Source of the DNA: Anabaena lutea FACHB-196
GTDB taxonomy: Bacteria; Cyanobacteriota; Cyanobacteriia; Cyanobacteriales; Nostocaceae
DNA length: 64,000 bases
Direction of reading: 5' to 3'
Assembly: GCF_014698305.1 (NCBI RefSeq)
Contig: NZ_JACJST010000001.1
Location: 186,001 to 250,000, forward strand
The translations under genes were made by a program, and so were the position numbers. Each line of letters opens with the position of its first letter. Position 1 is the stretch's first letter. Shown here piece after piece: positions 56,133-64,000 of the stretch. The notes under the pieces were generated by a model that ran no database searches, was not told the origin of the DNA, and saw only the letters and a list, made by a program, of their open reading frames with translations.

Positions 56133-57118
56133 GATTCATTTCCTGGTAATAATCGTTGTTCGATATACTCGCGTAAGGCTCTGAAGTTATCTAACAGTGC
56201 TTGAGTGTGGGGAATGGTGTCTAAGGTTTGTAAAGCTGATGTTCCTTGGGGTGCGTTGGCCATTTGGCGATATTGTTCTAAGCTACGATAGTTAAATTTA
56301 AAGTTTTCAAATTTGACTTTTCCGTAACCTCTAGAACCATGTCCACCCAGTGCGTCATCTTCGAGAAAAGCTAATGCGATCGCAATATTTTGCAAATCTT
56401 CAACCGCTTCATTTGGATCTGGATTTTCCACAGTATAAACTAACTCAAAATTAAATTGTGAACCTGCTGGTACACGCTCTACCTGTCTGGGGTTTGCTGC
56501 TGCTGTTACTCGGTCAATACCATTTTCAAATTTCCACTCAGTCATATATAAACCAGTGTCAACTTTTTTCAACTTCTCTGTTGAATCTGGTGATAGGTGA
56601 CAATCACGGATAATTAGGCGACTTGGTGCATTACGTCCGCGATTAATTTTCACGCAGTTTTGATTTTCAATTATACGAGTATGAATTTCATCAAAAATCA
56701 AACCTTCATTTCTTGCGCTTTCTATTGGTATCCAAAAATTAGAGCCACCTGTAGAACCGAATAATCGACTAATTTGACAAGTTCTAGCACCTTCATAACG
56801 AATGGGATAATAATGACCTTCTATCTCCGTAAAACCATCAACTAAATCATCACTTTCATAGCGCCATGTCCCACTTCCCCCTGTGCGATTGAGAGGTTTT
56901 TTTAATAATCGTTCTAATGTGGCGCGGAGTTTACCTTTGATTGATGAACCGGGGAGATAAGGATACTTGGTTAAAGGATCACGAATCACAGGTTTATCTA
57001 GTCCACCTATATCTAAATTTTCGCCACCACCACCAATATGCAATCCAGTTTTGGCAGTGAGTTCACAAGTGAGAGTTACTTTACCAACTAGGGGTGTTTG
57101 TTCGTATGATACTGGCAT
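56129..57118 (-). CDS. csm3: Type III-A RAMP protein Csm3 (target RNA nuclease subunit)
   Basis: The 329-residue protein is the backbone subunit that cuts target RNA every six bases. The catalytic loop is intact: TGLHIGGGGENLDIGGLDKPVIRDP has the conserved Asp in GGLD. The following YPYLPGSSIKGKLRATLERLL is the RAMP signature, and DALGGHGSRGYGKVKF is the glycine-rich loop. The length exceeds typical bacterial Csm3 (about 220 residues) through an enlarged middle section (about 85-200). The gene starts 2 bases after csm2. Confidence 0.93.
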   Translation of the reverse strand: MPVSYEQTPLVGKVTLTCELTAKTGLHIGGGGENLDIGGLDKPVIRDPLTKYPYLPGSSIKGKLRATLERLLKKPLNRTGGSGTWRYESDDLVDGFTEIEGHYYPIRYEGARTCQISRLFGSTGGSNFWIPIESARNEGLIFDEIHTRIIENQNCVKINRGRNAPSRLIIRDCHLSPDSTEKLKKVDTGLYMTEWKFENGIDRVTAAANPRQVERVPAGSQFNFELVYTVENPDPNEAVEDLQNIAIALAFLEDDALGGHGSRGYGKVKFENFKFNYRSLEQYRQMANAPQGTSALQTLDTIPHTQALLDNFRALREYIEQRLLPGNES

Positions 57119-57120
57119 AA

Positions 57121-57684
57121 TTATCTCCTACTATCTGCTTCTTTGTGATATGCAATTATGGATTCTATGAACTGAACAAGACGGTAAAAATCTTGAGGAC
57201 TTTTTACTCTGTCAATAGCAAATTTCATGACCTCATTTAAAGGTTTAACTGCTGTTTGTCTGGCTGCTGCATAAGCTAATTTGGGTTTGAGTAGAACAAT
57301 TTCGGTTTCAATTTTGTTAAACCTTAACTTTTCTTGCTCTTCTGGATTGGCATTTTTGATTTTTTCATCATCATCTAATGCCAAAATATATTTAATTTGA
57401 TTGATAGCATCAAGAAACTTACGAATTTGATTAGTTTCTAGTCTTTGTTCTTTTAGATAATATCCTAAATGTTCAGCTTGTTGAACTAAAGTACGAATAG
57501 GATAATCTTTCAGAAAATCACTATTACCAATTACATCCTTAATTTCTTTGACGATGTTGGTGTTATTTTCACGATTAACACGAGAATTAGATTGAGATGA
57601 GTTATTTGACTGCTTGTCTGACTGTTTGACAATTTGTCCAGGATTTCTTGTATTAGGAGGTTGTGGTTTATTCAGGTTATTCAT
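57121..57684 (-). CDS. csm2: Type III-A small subunit Csm2
   Basis: The 187-residue protein is mostly helical in its last 130 residues, with LETNQIRKFLDAINQIKYI, characteristic of Csm2. The first 50 residues are Asn/Gln/Ser-rich and disordered-looking (NKPQPPNTRNPGQIVKQSDKQ). Csm2 forms the inner filament of the Csm complex along the target RNA. It overlaps the end of cas10 by 4 bases. Confidence 0.85.
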   Translation of the reverse strand: MNNLNKPQPPNTRNPGQIVKQSDKQSNNSSQSNSRVNRENNTNIVKEIKDVIGNSDFLKDYPIRTLVQQAEHLGYYLKEQRLETNQIRKFLDAINQIKYILALDDDEKIKNANPEEQEKLRFNKIETEIVLLKPKLAYAAARQTAVKPLNEVMKFAIDRVKSPQDFYRLVQFIESIIAYHKEADSRR

Positions 57685-59996
57685 AATGATGATCCACGAT
57701 TTAATAATTCAATCCAAGTCGCTATGGCGCGAAAATAAGGCGCGTTATACGGATTTTTGAGAGAAGTCCGAAAATCGCTATCTTGTAATACATTTTGTGG
57801 TAATCTCGCTAGGGTATAAGCTATCTTTGGCAAATGCAAATAATAACGAGTTCCTAAAGCCTCCTCTGATTTCTTATTTTCTTTAAACTTTTCTAACGCC
57901 TGTTCCTGAATTTGTGCAGTGATGAGCAGGTTACGGACAAAATTACGGGCATAATTCACCCCAATATCTTGCTGTTCTAATCTCTCAACAAAAGGGAATA
58001 TACCGAATAAATTTGGTTTGGCTTCGGAATCAAGATATTTTTTGACGTCAACATCCAAACTATTAATATTCTCTATTCCTAGCCATTCATTCCATTTGAA
58101 AACTTGACCAAATAAACCTAAACTGTCTCTACCATTTCCTTTTGCTGATTCTTCAGCTTCTCCTGAATTTTTTGCAGCTTGATATAACGGAAATTTAATA
58201 TCATCAATACTAATTCCACCTGAAAGGGTAACATCTTCATTATTACCTGTATAGGTACGAAATGACTGATAAATATCAAAAGCAAATTCTACAATTTCAT
58301 TCCATGCGCCACTGATAAATAAATCATCCCCACCAGCGTAAATAAATAGTAAATTTAACCGCTGGTTATCTGGTGTTAATTGTTTAATTTTATCAGAAAT
58401 GTTGGTTTTTCGATCTGCTGCCAAACTGTTGAGGTAAACTTTAAAGAAATAACTCATTTGGCGAGATAACCCAGCTAGTCTGGTTAAAGTTTGTTTTTTA
58501 CCTAAACCTTTTGCAAATATTTGTCCTAATCGGTCTACATCCATTCGTAGATAACTAACTCTATTAGCACCTTTCGCTTTTTCAGACATTTCACCAGCAC
58601 GGATAAAACCTCTTGGTTCTTCTGAATTTTCAGACTTTTCCTCACTTTCTTTAGCATAGTTACCTAATAACAGGAGAGAAACATTTTGAAAATTCTTAAA
58701 TTGATAATGTTCTAACTGCCAATCGTTCACTAACAAAACTATATCAGAATCAGTATTTATTTCTCCCAGGTTTTTGAATAAATGATAATGGATTTCTCTA
58801 GAATTAATTTTAAACGAGAGTGTAGATAAGCCCTTTCTAACACTTTTATTATTTGAGCGCACAATTGCTTTTACGTCCAACAAATGACTTCCTAAATCAA
58901 ACATACTTCGACAATTTACACAAGCTAAAACTGAATCTGGTTCATATTTGTTAAGAGGTTTTAATTTTTCTGGTTCTACATCATCACGATGACAGATGCG
59001 ACAAGGTTCATGACTATAACGTGGGGCGATAAATTCACTAATTTCATGTTCAGCAAATTTACGAGATTTATGTACAGCTAGATTTTTGGTTGCATTTGAC
59101 CAATGTTCAGCAAATTTATCTTTAAGTTCGGTAACGGGAAATTTTAAACAGTCTAAAGCTAGAAATACTTTACCTTGAAAATCTTTTAAAAGCCATTCGT
59201 TAAACTGCTGTCGGATGTTTTTGACAATGTTTTGATTTTCTGCGGTTCCAGATGCCAAAATATACAAGTTACCACCACCTGCATAAATTATATTTGTCCT
59301 TGGTAACTTAAGTTGCTCTAATAATTGTTGTACAACTTCTTCTGTAACTAATTCCAAATAGAAACTTCTCGCCCTTAATGACTTCAGCGCCCCTTCGGAG
59401 GAAATGCTATAGATAAATTTTTGAATCCCTGATAAATCACCCGCAATTAAACTAATTTCTTGAGTAGGATTATTCAATAAAGCTACTGCAACGGCTGCTG
59501 TTGTTCTGGCTATGTCCACCAAAGCTACATCAGATTCACCAAAACTCAGACATGAGCCAAATTTTTCTAATATCAGCATCAATAAAGAAAAGTTTTTTCC
59601 GTTATGCTGGAGATACTTTGCAAATTCGTTATTAATCTCTGCTTTGAAAGCTTTTTGTTGTTCGGGGCTAGGTTCAGAATTTAAGGGATAAGGAATATCA
59701 GGATATTCTTTATCGTCATTGTTAATTGCTTTGAGTGGGTGATATTTCTGTTGTGTTGTTTTTTTTCTAGATTCATCAGATAAGTTTACACTGTCAAACA
59801 ACAAGCTTAGTATTCCAACTTTTGCATCTTCTGTCCAACCGAAAAGCTTTTTAGCATCGTTAACTGCTTTTTGTTCGTTCTCATTAAGAACTTGAAATTC
59901 AAAAGGTAACTGAACCTGATCATCAGCCCATTTTGCCAAAAGTGCGATCGCTTGTTGAACAACCTGTAATGCAACCTTTTCAGAACTTGTCATCAT
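57681..59996 (-). CDS. cas10: Cas10/Csm1 with GGDD cyclase but degenerate HD domain
   Basis: The 771-residue large subunit has the Palm-domain start AGDLSGIQKFIYSISSEGALKSLRARS, a Zn-binding CRICHRDD...CVNC pair and the cyclase motif FIYAGGDDLFISG. It should therefore make cyclic oligoadenylates on target binding. The usual HD motif near the N-terminus (HDIGK) is absent (ALQVVQQAIALLAKWAD), and the later DHS-R motif reads VDIAR. The HD DNase appears lost. GGGAG lies before the ATG pair at 59996. The gene overlaps csm2 and follows the Csx3-ATPase gene by 12 bases. Confidence 0.93.
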   Translation of the reverse strand: MMTSSEKVALQVVQQAIALLAKWADDQVQLPFEFQVLNENEQKAVNDAKKLFGWTEDAKVGILSLLFDSVNLSDESRKKTTQQKYHPLKAINNDDKEYPDIPYPLNSEPSPEQQKAFKAEINNEFAKYLQHNGKNFSLLMLILEKFGSCLSFGESDVALVDIARTTAAVAVALLNNPTQEISLIAGDLSGIQKFIYSISSEGALKSLRARSFYLELVTEEVVQQLLEQLKLPRTNIIYAGGGNLYILASGTAENQNIVKNIRQQFNEWLLKDFQGKVFLALDCLKFPVTELKDKFAEHWSNATKNLAVHKSRKFAEHEISEFIAPRYSHEPCRICHRDDVEPEKLKPLNKYEPDSVLACVNCRSMFDLGSHLLDVKAIVRSNNKSVRKGLSTLSFKINSREIHYHLFKNLGEINTDSDIVLLVNDWQLEHYQFKNFQNVSLLLLGNYAKESEEKSENSEEPRGFIRAGEMSEKAKGANRVSYLRMDVDRLGQIFAKGLGKKQTLTRLAGLSRQMSYFFKVYLNSLAADRKTNISDKIKQLTPDNQRLNLLFIYAGGDDLFISGAWNEIVEFAFDIYQSFRTYTGNNEDVTLSGGISIDDIKFPLYQAAKNSGEAEESAKGNGRDSLGLFGQVFKWNEWLGIENINSLDVDVKKYLDSEAKPNLFGIFPFVERLEQQDIGVNYARNFVRNLLITAQIQEQALEKFKENKKSEEALGTRYYLHLPKIAYTLARLPQNVLQDSDFRTSLKNPYNAPYFRAIATWIELLNRGSSL

Positions 59997-60008
59997 AAAA
60001 ACTCCCTA

Positions 60009-60926
60009 TTACTCACTACACAACCCCACCAAAACCCCAGCCAAAGCCCGAACGATCGCACGACTAGAAACATCCTCCCCACGTTTTAACCGATGCACAC
60101 TACCTTTCAGAATCGGCGTTTCCTGTGAAATCACATCACATACACCGTCATAATCACTATGAACAATGGCCACCACCGACAAACCCAACTCATCACATAA
60201 CTCTTGCCAAGGTGCAATCTCAGTTTCATCCTTCACCAAAATCACCGCATGAGTCGCTTCCTTCATAATCAAACGATTAGCATTGGAAATTTTACCCCCC
60301 ACATCAAACACAAATATCGGTGTATTAATCCCCCTGACTTCCTGTGCTTTGCGTTCTGCAAACTCCGGTGTAAATCCTGCTTTGTATTCCGTTTTTAACT
60401 TATTAGCTAAATCTGCGTCCCGTCGTGCGGTTTCCCCATACCATGAACCATCCCCATCTGGACACCCAGAAATTACATAGGATTCCGGTGCATTAGGAAT
60501 CTGCAACAACGCTTGTTTTAGACCTTCCCGGAAGCAAGTCTTTCCAGTATTCGCAAATCCGCAAATCGCCAATTTGATACTTGATGACTGCTTTGTTCGC
60601 ACCACATCCAAAGTATCCCCAACTTGATAATCAGCGTTTTTACTAATCGTGATTACATATCTATCTATTCCTGGTTCACCAATCTTCGGGTCAAAAACAG
60701 CGATCGCATCATACAATTTTGATAACTTATCTGCTAATACCTGACTCACTAATACTGTAATTCTGCCGTTGATTTTAATCAGTGAACCCCCCGGTAATTC
60801 CCCAGAAGCAATCATCTCATTCAACCTGGTAGCTGCATCACGGACGATTTCATCACCTGTAGTCAAGGTAGCGCCAAATCCTACCTTTAAAACATCACCG
60901 TCTAAACTGATATGGTAAATACTCAT
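60009..60926 (-). CDS. csx3: Csx3 domain fused to P-loop ATPase
   Basis: The 305-residue fusion has an N-terminal Csx3 fold (1-105) and a C-terminal P-loop domain (Walker A GFANTGKT 123-130; VFDVGG near 207). Csx3 (Crn3) is a ring nuclease family that degrades cyclic tetra-adenylate in type III systems. Aligned with the neighbouring stand-alone Csx3, this copy keeps Asp79 but replaces the three histidines (65, 69 and 90 in the neighbour) by Asp66, Lys70 and Lys96. It may bind rather than cleave the messenger, or work with the ATPase in another way. It is 12 bases upstream of cas10. Confidence 0.85.
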   Translation of the reverse strand: MSIYHISLDGDVLKVGFGATLTTGDEIVRDAATRLNEMIASGELPGGSLIKINGRITVLVSQVLADKLSKLYDAIAVFDPKIGEPGIDRYVITISKNADYQVGDTLDVVRTKQSSSIKLAICGFANTGKTCFREGLKQALLQIPNAPESYVISGCPDGDGSWYGETARRDADLANKLKTEYKAGFTPEFAERKAQEVRGINTPIFVFDVGGKISNANRLIMKEATHAVILVKDETEIAPWQELCDELGLSVVAIVHSDYDGVCDVISQETPILKGSVHRLKRGEDVSSRAIVRALAGVLVGLCSE

Positions 60927-60987
60927 TAAATGGCGCTGATTAGAAAATAATTAAGACAAGACCCTTGTAATTTAGTTAACTAAAACT

Positions 60988-61293
60988 TCAATCAATTAAG
61001 TCTCCCAGTTTATATGCAGGATTGTGTGTGATGCAAATCACGTATTTACGTAATTTTGGGTCAAAAAAACCAATTGCACCGTAAATATGAGCTAATTTAT
61101 GTGCCAACACAAAAGCTACAGGAATAGAAACGGGTCCATTAATTCTCAGCAGTTGTCCCCCTGTTAATTCTCCTGACTGCGCCATTTCCTCAAGCCGTGC
61201 AGCCGCATCTTTCACAATTTGGTCATTTTGGGCAGGTTCACCAAAACTCAACCGCAAAATATCATTTTTTAACTCAATCTTGTAAGTAGTCAT
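60988..61293 (-). CDS. csx3: Stand-alone Csx3 (Crn3-type ring nuclease)
   Basis: The protein (101 residues from MTTYK) is a single Csx3 domain: KNDILRLSFGEPA, GGQLLRINGPVSIPVAFVLAHKLAHIYGAIGFFDPKLRKYVICITHNPAYKLGDLI. His65, His69, Asp78 and His90 are candidates for the metal and active-site residues known in this family. The ATG at 61293 is preferred over 61329, whose extra 12 residues (MYDVIVAYWVLA) look unrelated. It is the first gene of the minus-strand cas operon, 61 bases ahead of the Csx3-ATPase gene. Confidence 0.85.
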   Translation of the reverse strand: MTTYKIELKNDILRLSFGEPAQNDQIVKDAAARLEEMAQSGELTGGQLLRINGPVSIPVAFVLAHKLAHIYGAIGFFDPKLRKYVICITHNPAYKLGDLID

Positions 61294-61423
61294 TGCCAGT
61301 ACCCAGTAAGCAACTATCACATCATACATGGCATTGGAAGCAGCCTATTCCAGATTGGTTTATGCTGGAATTATCCCCAAGTCCTAGATATGCTCAAAAT
61401 GGCTTAATCATTTGATTCTATAG

Positions 61424-61452
61424 GTAGGGGTTTAGCAATGCTAAACCCTTAC
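61424..61452. promoter_or_regulatory. Palindrome in the divergent cas promoter region
   Basis: GGGTTTAGCA (61428-61437) and TGCTAAACCC (61439-61448) are perfect inverted arms around one A, extended on both sides with one mismatch. It lies between the csx3 start (61293) and the regulator start (61510), a natural place for the regulator's operator. A similar palindrome also occurs as a general dispersed repeat in Nostocales, so both explanations stand. Confidence 0.5.
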
Positions 61453-61509
61453 ACATCTGGGGTTTTCGTAATCTTGTCAAAGTCCATTTCCTAGCCGTGT
61501 TTAGTATAA

Positions 61510-62838
61510 GTGTCTGAGCAAAATTTTTCTGATATTCCCCAAGCAGAACTGTTGCAATGGTTAGCACGCGGTTCTCTCAAACAAAACCTACTGCGTGCAG
61601 TTCGTTTGTGGGTGTGGTTACGTTCTTTATATGGAGAAGGTCAAGACCATGTATTCTTAGAGGATGGTTTTACCTTAGCAGATTGGAAAAATGCTTTCTT
61701 CAGTTCCACACACCCCAAAGGAGAAGCAATTCCTCAATTCCATGATTCTAACTGTCGTTGTGCCAAAACTACCGCTGACTGGTTGTTTGATACTAAAACT
61801 GGATTGAATCAACAAGAATGGAAGTATTCTTTATTATCCCATGTTAATATTTCTAATTTAGATGAAATTCTGCAAAAAAGATTATTTGGGGTAACTCGTC
61901 GTTCCTTACAAGCGGATTTACAAATTTTAGAAGAATTAGGTTGGCTAGAAATTCGAGAGCAAAAATATCATCGAGTTAAATCTTTACCTTCTCGTCCCAT
62001 CACCACCAAACAGAATAGTAATGAATTACATTTTCTTAATCAAGAAGATTTAGCAGAAATTGCTCAGAATCTCTCTCAAAAAATCGGTGGTGTCCAGCGG
62101 TTCTTTTTTAAACTAGACTATGTTGTGACTGCCATAGACCAAGTAGAAAATTGGCAGGATGAACTGCGAAAACTCTGGTCACAAACCCCAGTTCCACCAA
62201 TCAGTTTAATTTATAATAGTGCCAGATTAAAAGACTCTGTAGAATGTTTGGTTTATCCAGTCTGTATTTACTATGTGCAACGTGCAGTTTATTTGTGCGC
62301 TTTTGGCGAAAGTCCTGATAGAAAAACAGATTGGTATAACTTTCGTTTAGATAGAATCGAAAATATTACACCAATTGAATGGACAAATCCTGGCATTCCC
62401 AAGAGTTTACAACAGCGTTATCACCAGAGAAATTTGCCAAATCCAGAAGAAATAGAATTGCAAATGGATAAAGCATTAGGATTTGATTTTTATTTGGAAT
62501 CTCGACTAATGCTGCTACGATTTGAGCGAGATTATCATGACCGCTATATTCAGGATACTTCTCGGCATAACACTTTTAAATTGATTGGCTACCAAAAAGC
62601 GAAAAGTTTGATTCAAAGTTCTGTAATTAATTCAGAACAAAAATCAGAATTATTAAAAGTTTTTGCCAATCGTTCCCCAAAAGATGCTTATTATAGTCTT
62701 CAATATCGACATGGAGATAATAATGTAACTATGCGTTTACGAGCTTGGCGACCGAAAGTAGAAATTCTGTTACCTTATGATTTAAGACAAAGAGTAGCTG
62801 CTGATATTACCAAAGAAATAGGGCTTTATCATATATAA
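61510..62838 (+). CDS. CRISPR-associated HTH/WYL-type regulator (TIGR03985-like)
   Basis: The 442-residue protein has an N-terminal helical, winged-helix-like region (about 105-160: LFGVTRRSLQADLQILEELGWLEIR, a recognition-helix pattern). A WYL-like part at about 230-320 contains VQRAVYLCAFGESPDRKTDWYNFRLDRIENI. This layout matches the cyanobacterial CRISPR-associated TIGR03985 family and regulators such as Sll7009 of Synechocystis. It is divergent from the cas operon and upstream of the main array, so it probably controls one or both. Start is the GTG at 61510. Confidence 0.8.
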   Translation: MSEQNFSDIPQAELLQWLARGSLKQNLLRAVRLWVWLRSLYGEGQDHVFLEDGFTLADWKNAFFSSTHPKGEAIPQFHDSNCRCAKTTADWLFDTKTGLNQQEWKYSLLSHVNISNLDEILQKRLFGVTRRSLQADLQILEELGWLEIREQKYHRVKSLPSRPITTKQNSNELHFLNQEDLAEIAQNLSQKIGGVQRFFFKLDYVVTAIDQVENWQDELRKLWSQTPVPPISLIYNSARLKDSVECLVYPVCIYYVQRAVYLCAFGESPDRKTDWYNFRLDRIENITPIEWTNPGIPKSLQQRYHQRNLPNPEEIELQMDKALGFDFYLESRLMLLRFERDYHDRYIQDTSRHNTFKLIGYQKAKSLIQSSVINSEQKSELLKVFANRSPKDAYYSLQYRHGDNNVTMRLRAWRPKVEILLPYDLRQRVAADITKEIGLYHI

Positions 62839-63115
62839 TTAGTCAATAATGAATGCTTCACTATTTGTAAACAAATAAATCTTGACAAGTAACTTGCTAA
62901 ATTTTACTCTTAATATAAGGATAAATTTGGCAGACCTAGAGCGAGGTCAAAAACCCCAGGGATTCGCCAAATCGCCAGAACCTTGACAAATAAATACTTT
63001 CAGCGTTTCATTAGTTTCAGTTGGCAGTTAACCCAAAGCCTGAAATGAGGTTTTTTGAGAGGTCTGCCAAAATCGTCTCTGGATTCCGCGCCCAGATTAT
63101 GTTTCAGATAGCGGG
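62839..63115 (+). promoter_or_regulatory. CRISPR leader region
   Basis: The 277 bases between the regulator stop and the first repeat show no gene. TTTGGCAGACCT (62926-62937) and AGGTCTGCCAAA (63060-63071) are perfect 12-bp inverted arms 122 bases apart. The first half is AT-rich and likely contains the array promoter. Repeat orientation (ACTGAAAC at the right) makes this the leader side. Confidence 0.65.
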
Positions 63116-64000
63116 GTTTCCACATAACTAATCCCCGCAAGGGGACTGAAACAATGTTTTCTTGAATTAACTAAGGATGATTTATTTGCGTTTCCACATA
63201 ACTAATCCCCGCAAGGGGACTGAAACTTTAAAAACTCAAAATTGGAATATTGTAGAACTTTGTCCAGGTTTCCACATAACTAATCCCCGCAAGGGGACTG
63301 AAACGGATCTACATCGCCATTTCTTATAGCCTCTGCCCTCGTTTCCACATAACTAATCCCCGCAAGGGGACTGAAACTTAATTTCGCCAGCGAGAGCGAT
63401 CGCTATTTCTGCGTGTTTCCACATAACTAATCCCCGCAAGGGGACTGAAACATTTCTTCGCCATTATCAATTCTTCTGGCTTTGACGTTTCCACATAACT
63501 AATCCCCGCAAGGGGACTGAAACTTGGATTGTTAGAAATTGGCAGATCAATTGAGCAGTCTAAGTTTCCACATAACTAATCCCCGCAAGGGGACTGAAAC
63601 AGAATATATTACACAAAAGATGATGGCTCATCTGCCGTTTCCACATAACTAATCCCCGCAAGGGGACTGAAACTAGGAATATAAGGTATTTCAGGAATAG
63701 GGAAATCCAAGAGTTTCCACATAACTAATCCCCGCAAGGGGACTGAAACATACTACTAACAACGAAAAAGAATTAACTGATGAAGAGAGGTTTCCACATA
63801 ACTAATCCCCGCAAGGGGACTGAAACATATAGCTGCCTTACATAGAGTGTTTACTAAAGCTAGTTTCCACATAACTAATCCCCGCAAGGGGACTGAAACA
63901 GCTAAGGAGACTAGCTCAAGTGAGCCGCCACCACATGTTTCCACATAACTAATCCCCGCAAGGGGACTGAAACAGAGTAAAATATTGAGCATCAAATAAT
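63116..64000 (+). CRISPR. Main CRISPR array (12 repeats visible, continues past window)
   Basis: Twelve identical 37-bp repeats start at 63116, 63190, 63268, 63341, 63415, 63487, 63564, 63637, 63713, 63790, 63863 and 63937. Each begins GTTTCCACATAACTAAT, holds the stem-loop CCCCGCAAGGGG (GCAA tetraloop) and ends ACTGAAAC. The eleven complete spacers are 35-41 bp, all different, and a twelfth is cut by the window edge. Spacer 4 contains a HIP1-like GCGATCGC. The 8-base ACTGAAAC end is the expected crRNA 5' handle. Repeat type and spacer length fit type III. No protospacer for any spacer was seen in this window. Confidence 0.98.

Noticed and set aside
63756-63995. Minus-strand open frame of 79 codons with repeated FSPLAGISYVET units
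   Set aside because: It is the reverse translation of CRISPR repeats and spacers, not a protein.
1-64000. tRNA, rRNA or known riboswitch
   Set aside because: None was recognised on either strand by eye; no feature is claimed.

Overview
The window looks like chromosomal DNA of a filamentous, heterocyst-forming cyanobacterium (Nostocales, Nostoc/Anabaena-like). The evidence is moderate-to-low GC, frequent HIP1 octamers (GCGATCGC), heptanucleotide STRR tandem repeats, small dispersed palindromic repeats, a HetP-family protein, DevBCA-type exporter genes, a sucrose synthase and several large multidomain signalling proteins. No tRNA or rRNA was seen.

Layout. 1-4.7 kb: the 3' part of a hybrid histidine kinase, a single-domain response regulator, a DUF1622 membrane protein and a phosphoribosyltransferase. 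5-9.5 kb: a universal stress protein, a NYN-domain protein, a small membrane protein, repeat-rich DNA (including a MITE-like element with an apparent 8-bp target duplication) and a DegP/HtrA-type protease. 9.8-14.2 kb: a TetR-regulated efflux operon (tetR, devB-like, DUF2834, devC-like, devA-like) with two copies of a candidate operator. 14.2-26.5 kb: an XRE antitoxin-like regulator, an ExbB-like channel, a small hypothetical, an MMADHC-like protein, a 1760-residue Ser/Thr kinase-ATPase-GAF-adenylate cyclase, a K+ channel with RCK domains, argD and a DUF442-like phosphatase. 26.8-33.7 kb: a hetP-family gene, sucrose synthase, and a GH65 phosphorylase fused to beta-phosphoglucomutase.

33.9-43.6 kb is a putative exopolysaccharide locus: three genes carrying four DUF3131 domains, an outer-membrane-barrel-like protein and a BcsA-like family 2 glycosyltransferase. 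It is followed by a partner-switching module (STAS, REC-PP2C, HATPase; 43.9-46.5 kb) resembling the HmpUVW system that controls hormogonium polysaccharide in Nostoc, and by a 1547-residue hybrid kinase.

51.3-64 kb is a CRISPR-Cas type III-A locus. A compact minus-strand operon runs csx3, csx3-ATPase, cas10, csm2, csm3, csm4, csm5, cas6, CARF effector and then directly into a two-repeat mini-array. A divergent HTH/WYL regulator (TIGR03985-like) and a main array (12 repeats visible, running off the window) lie on the plus strand. Cas10 keeps its GGDD cyclase motif but has lost the HD nuclease motifs. The CARF protein has no HEPN motif and has a RelE-like tail. One Csx3 keeps the candidate ring-nuclease histidines while the ATPase-fused copy has lost them. 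No cas1/cas2 is present, so the system appears to act through RNA targeting and cyclic-oligoadenylate signalling, with spacer acquisition supplied from elsewhere.
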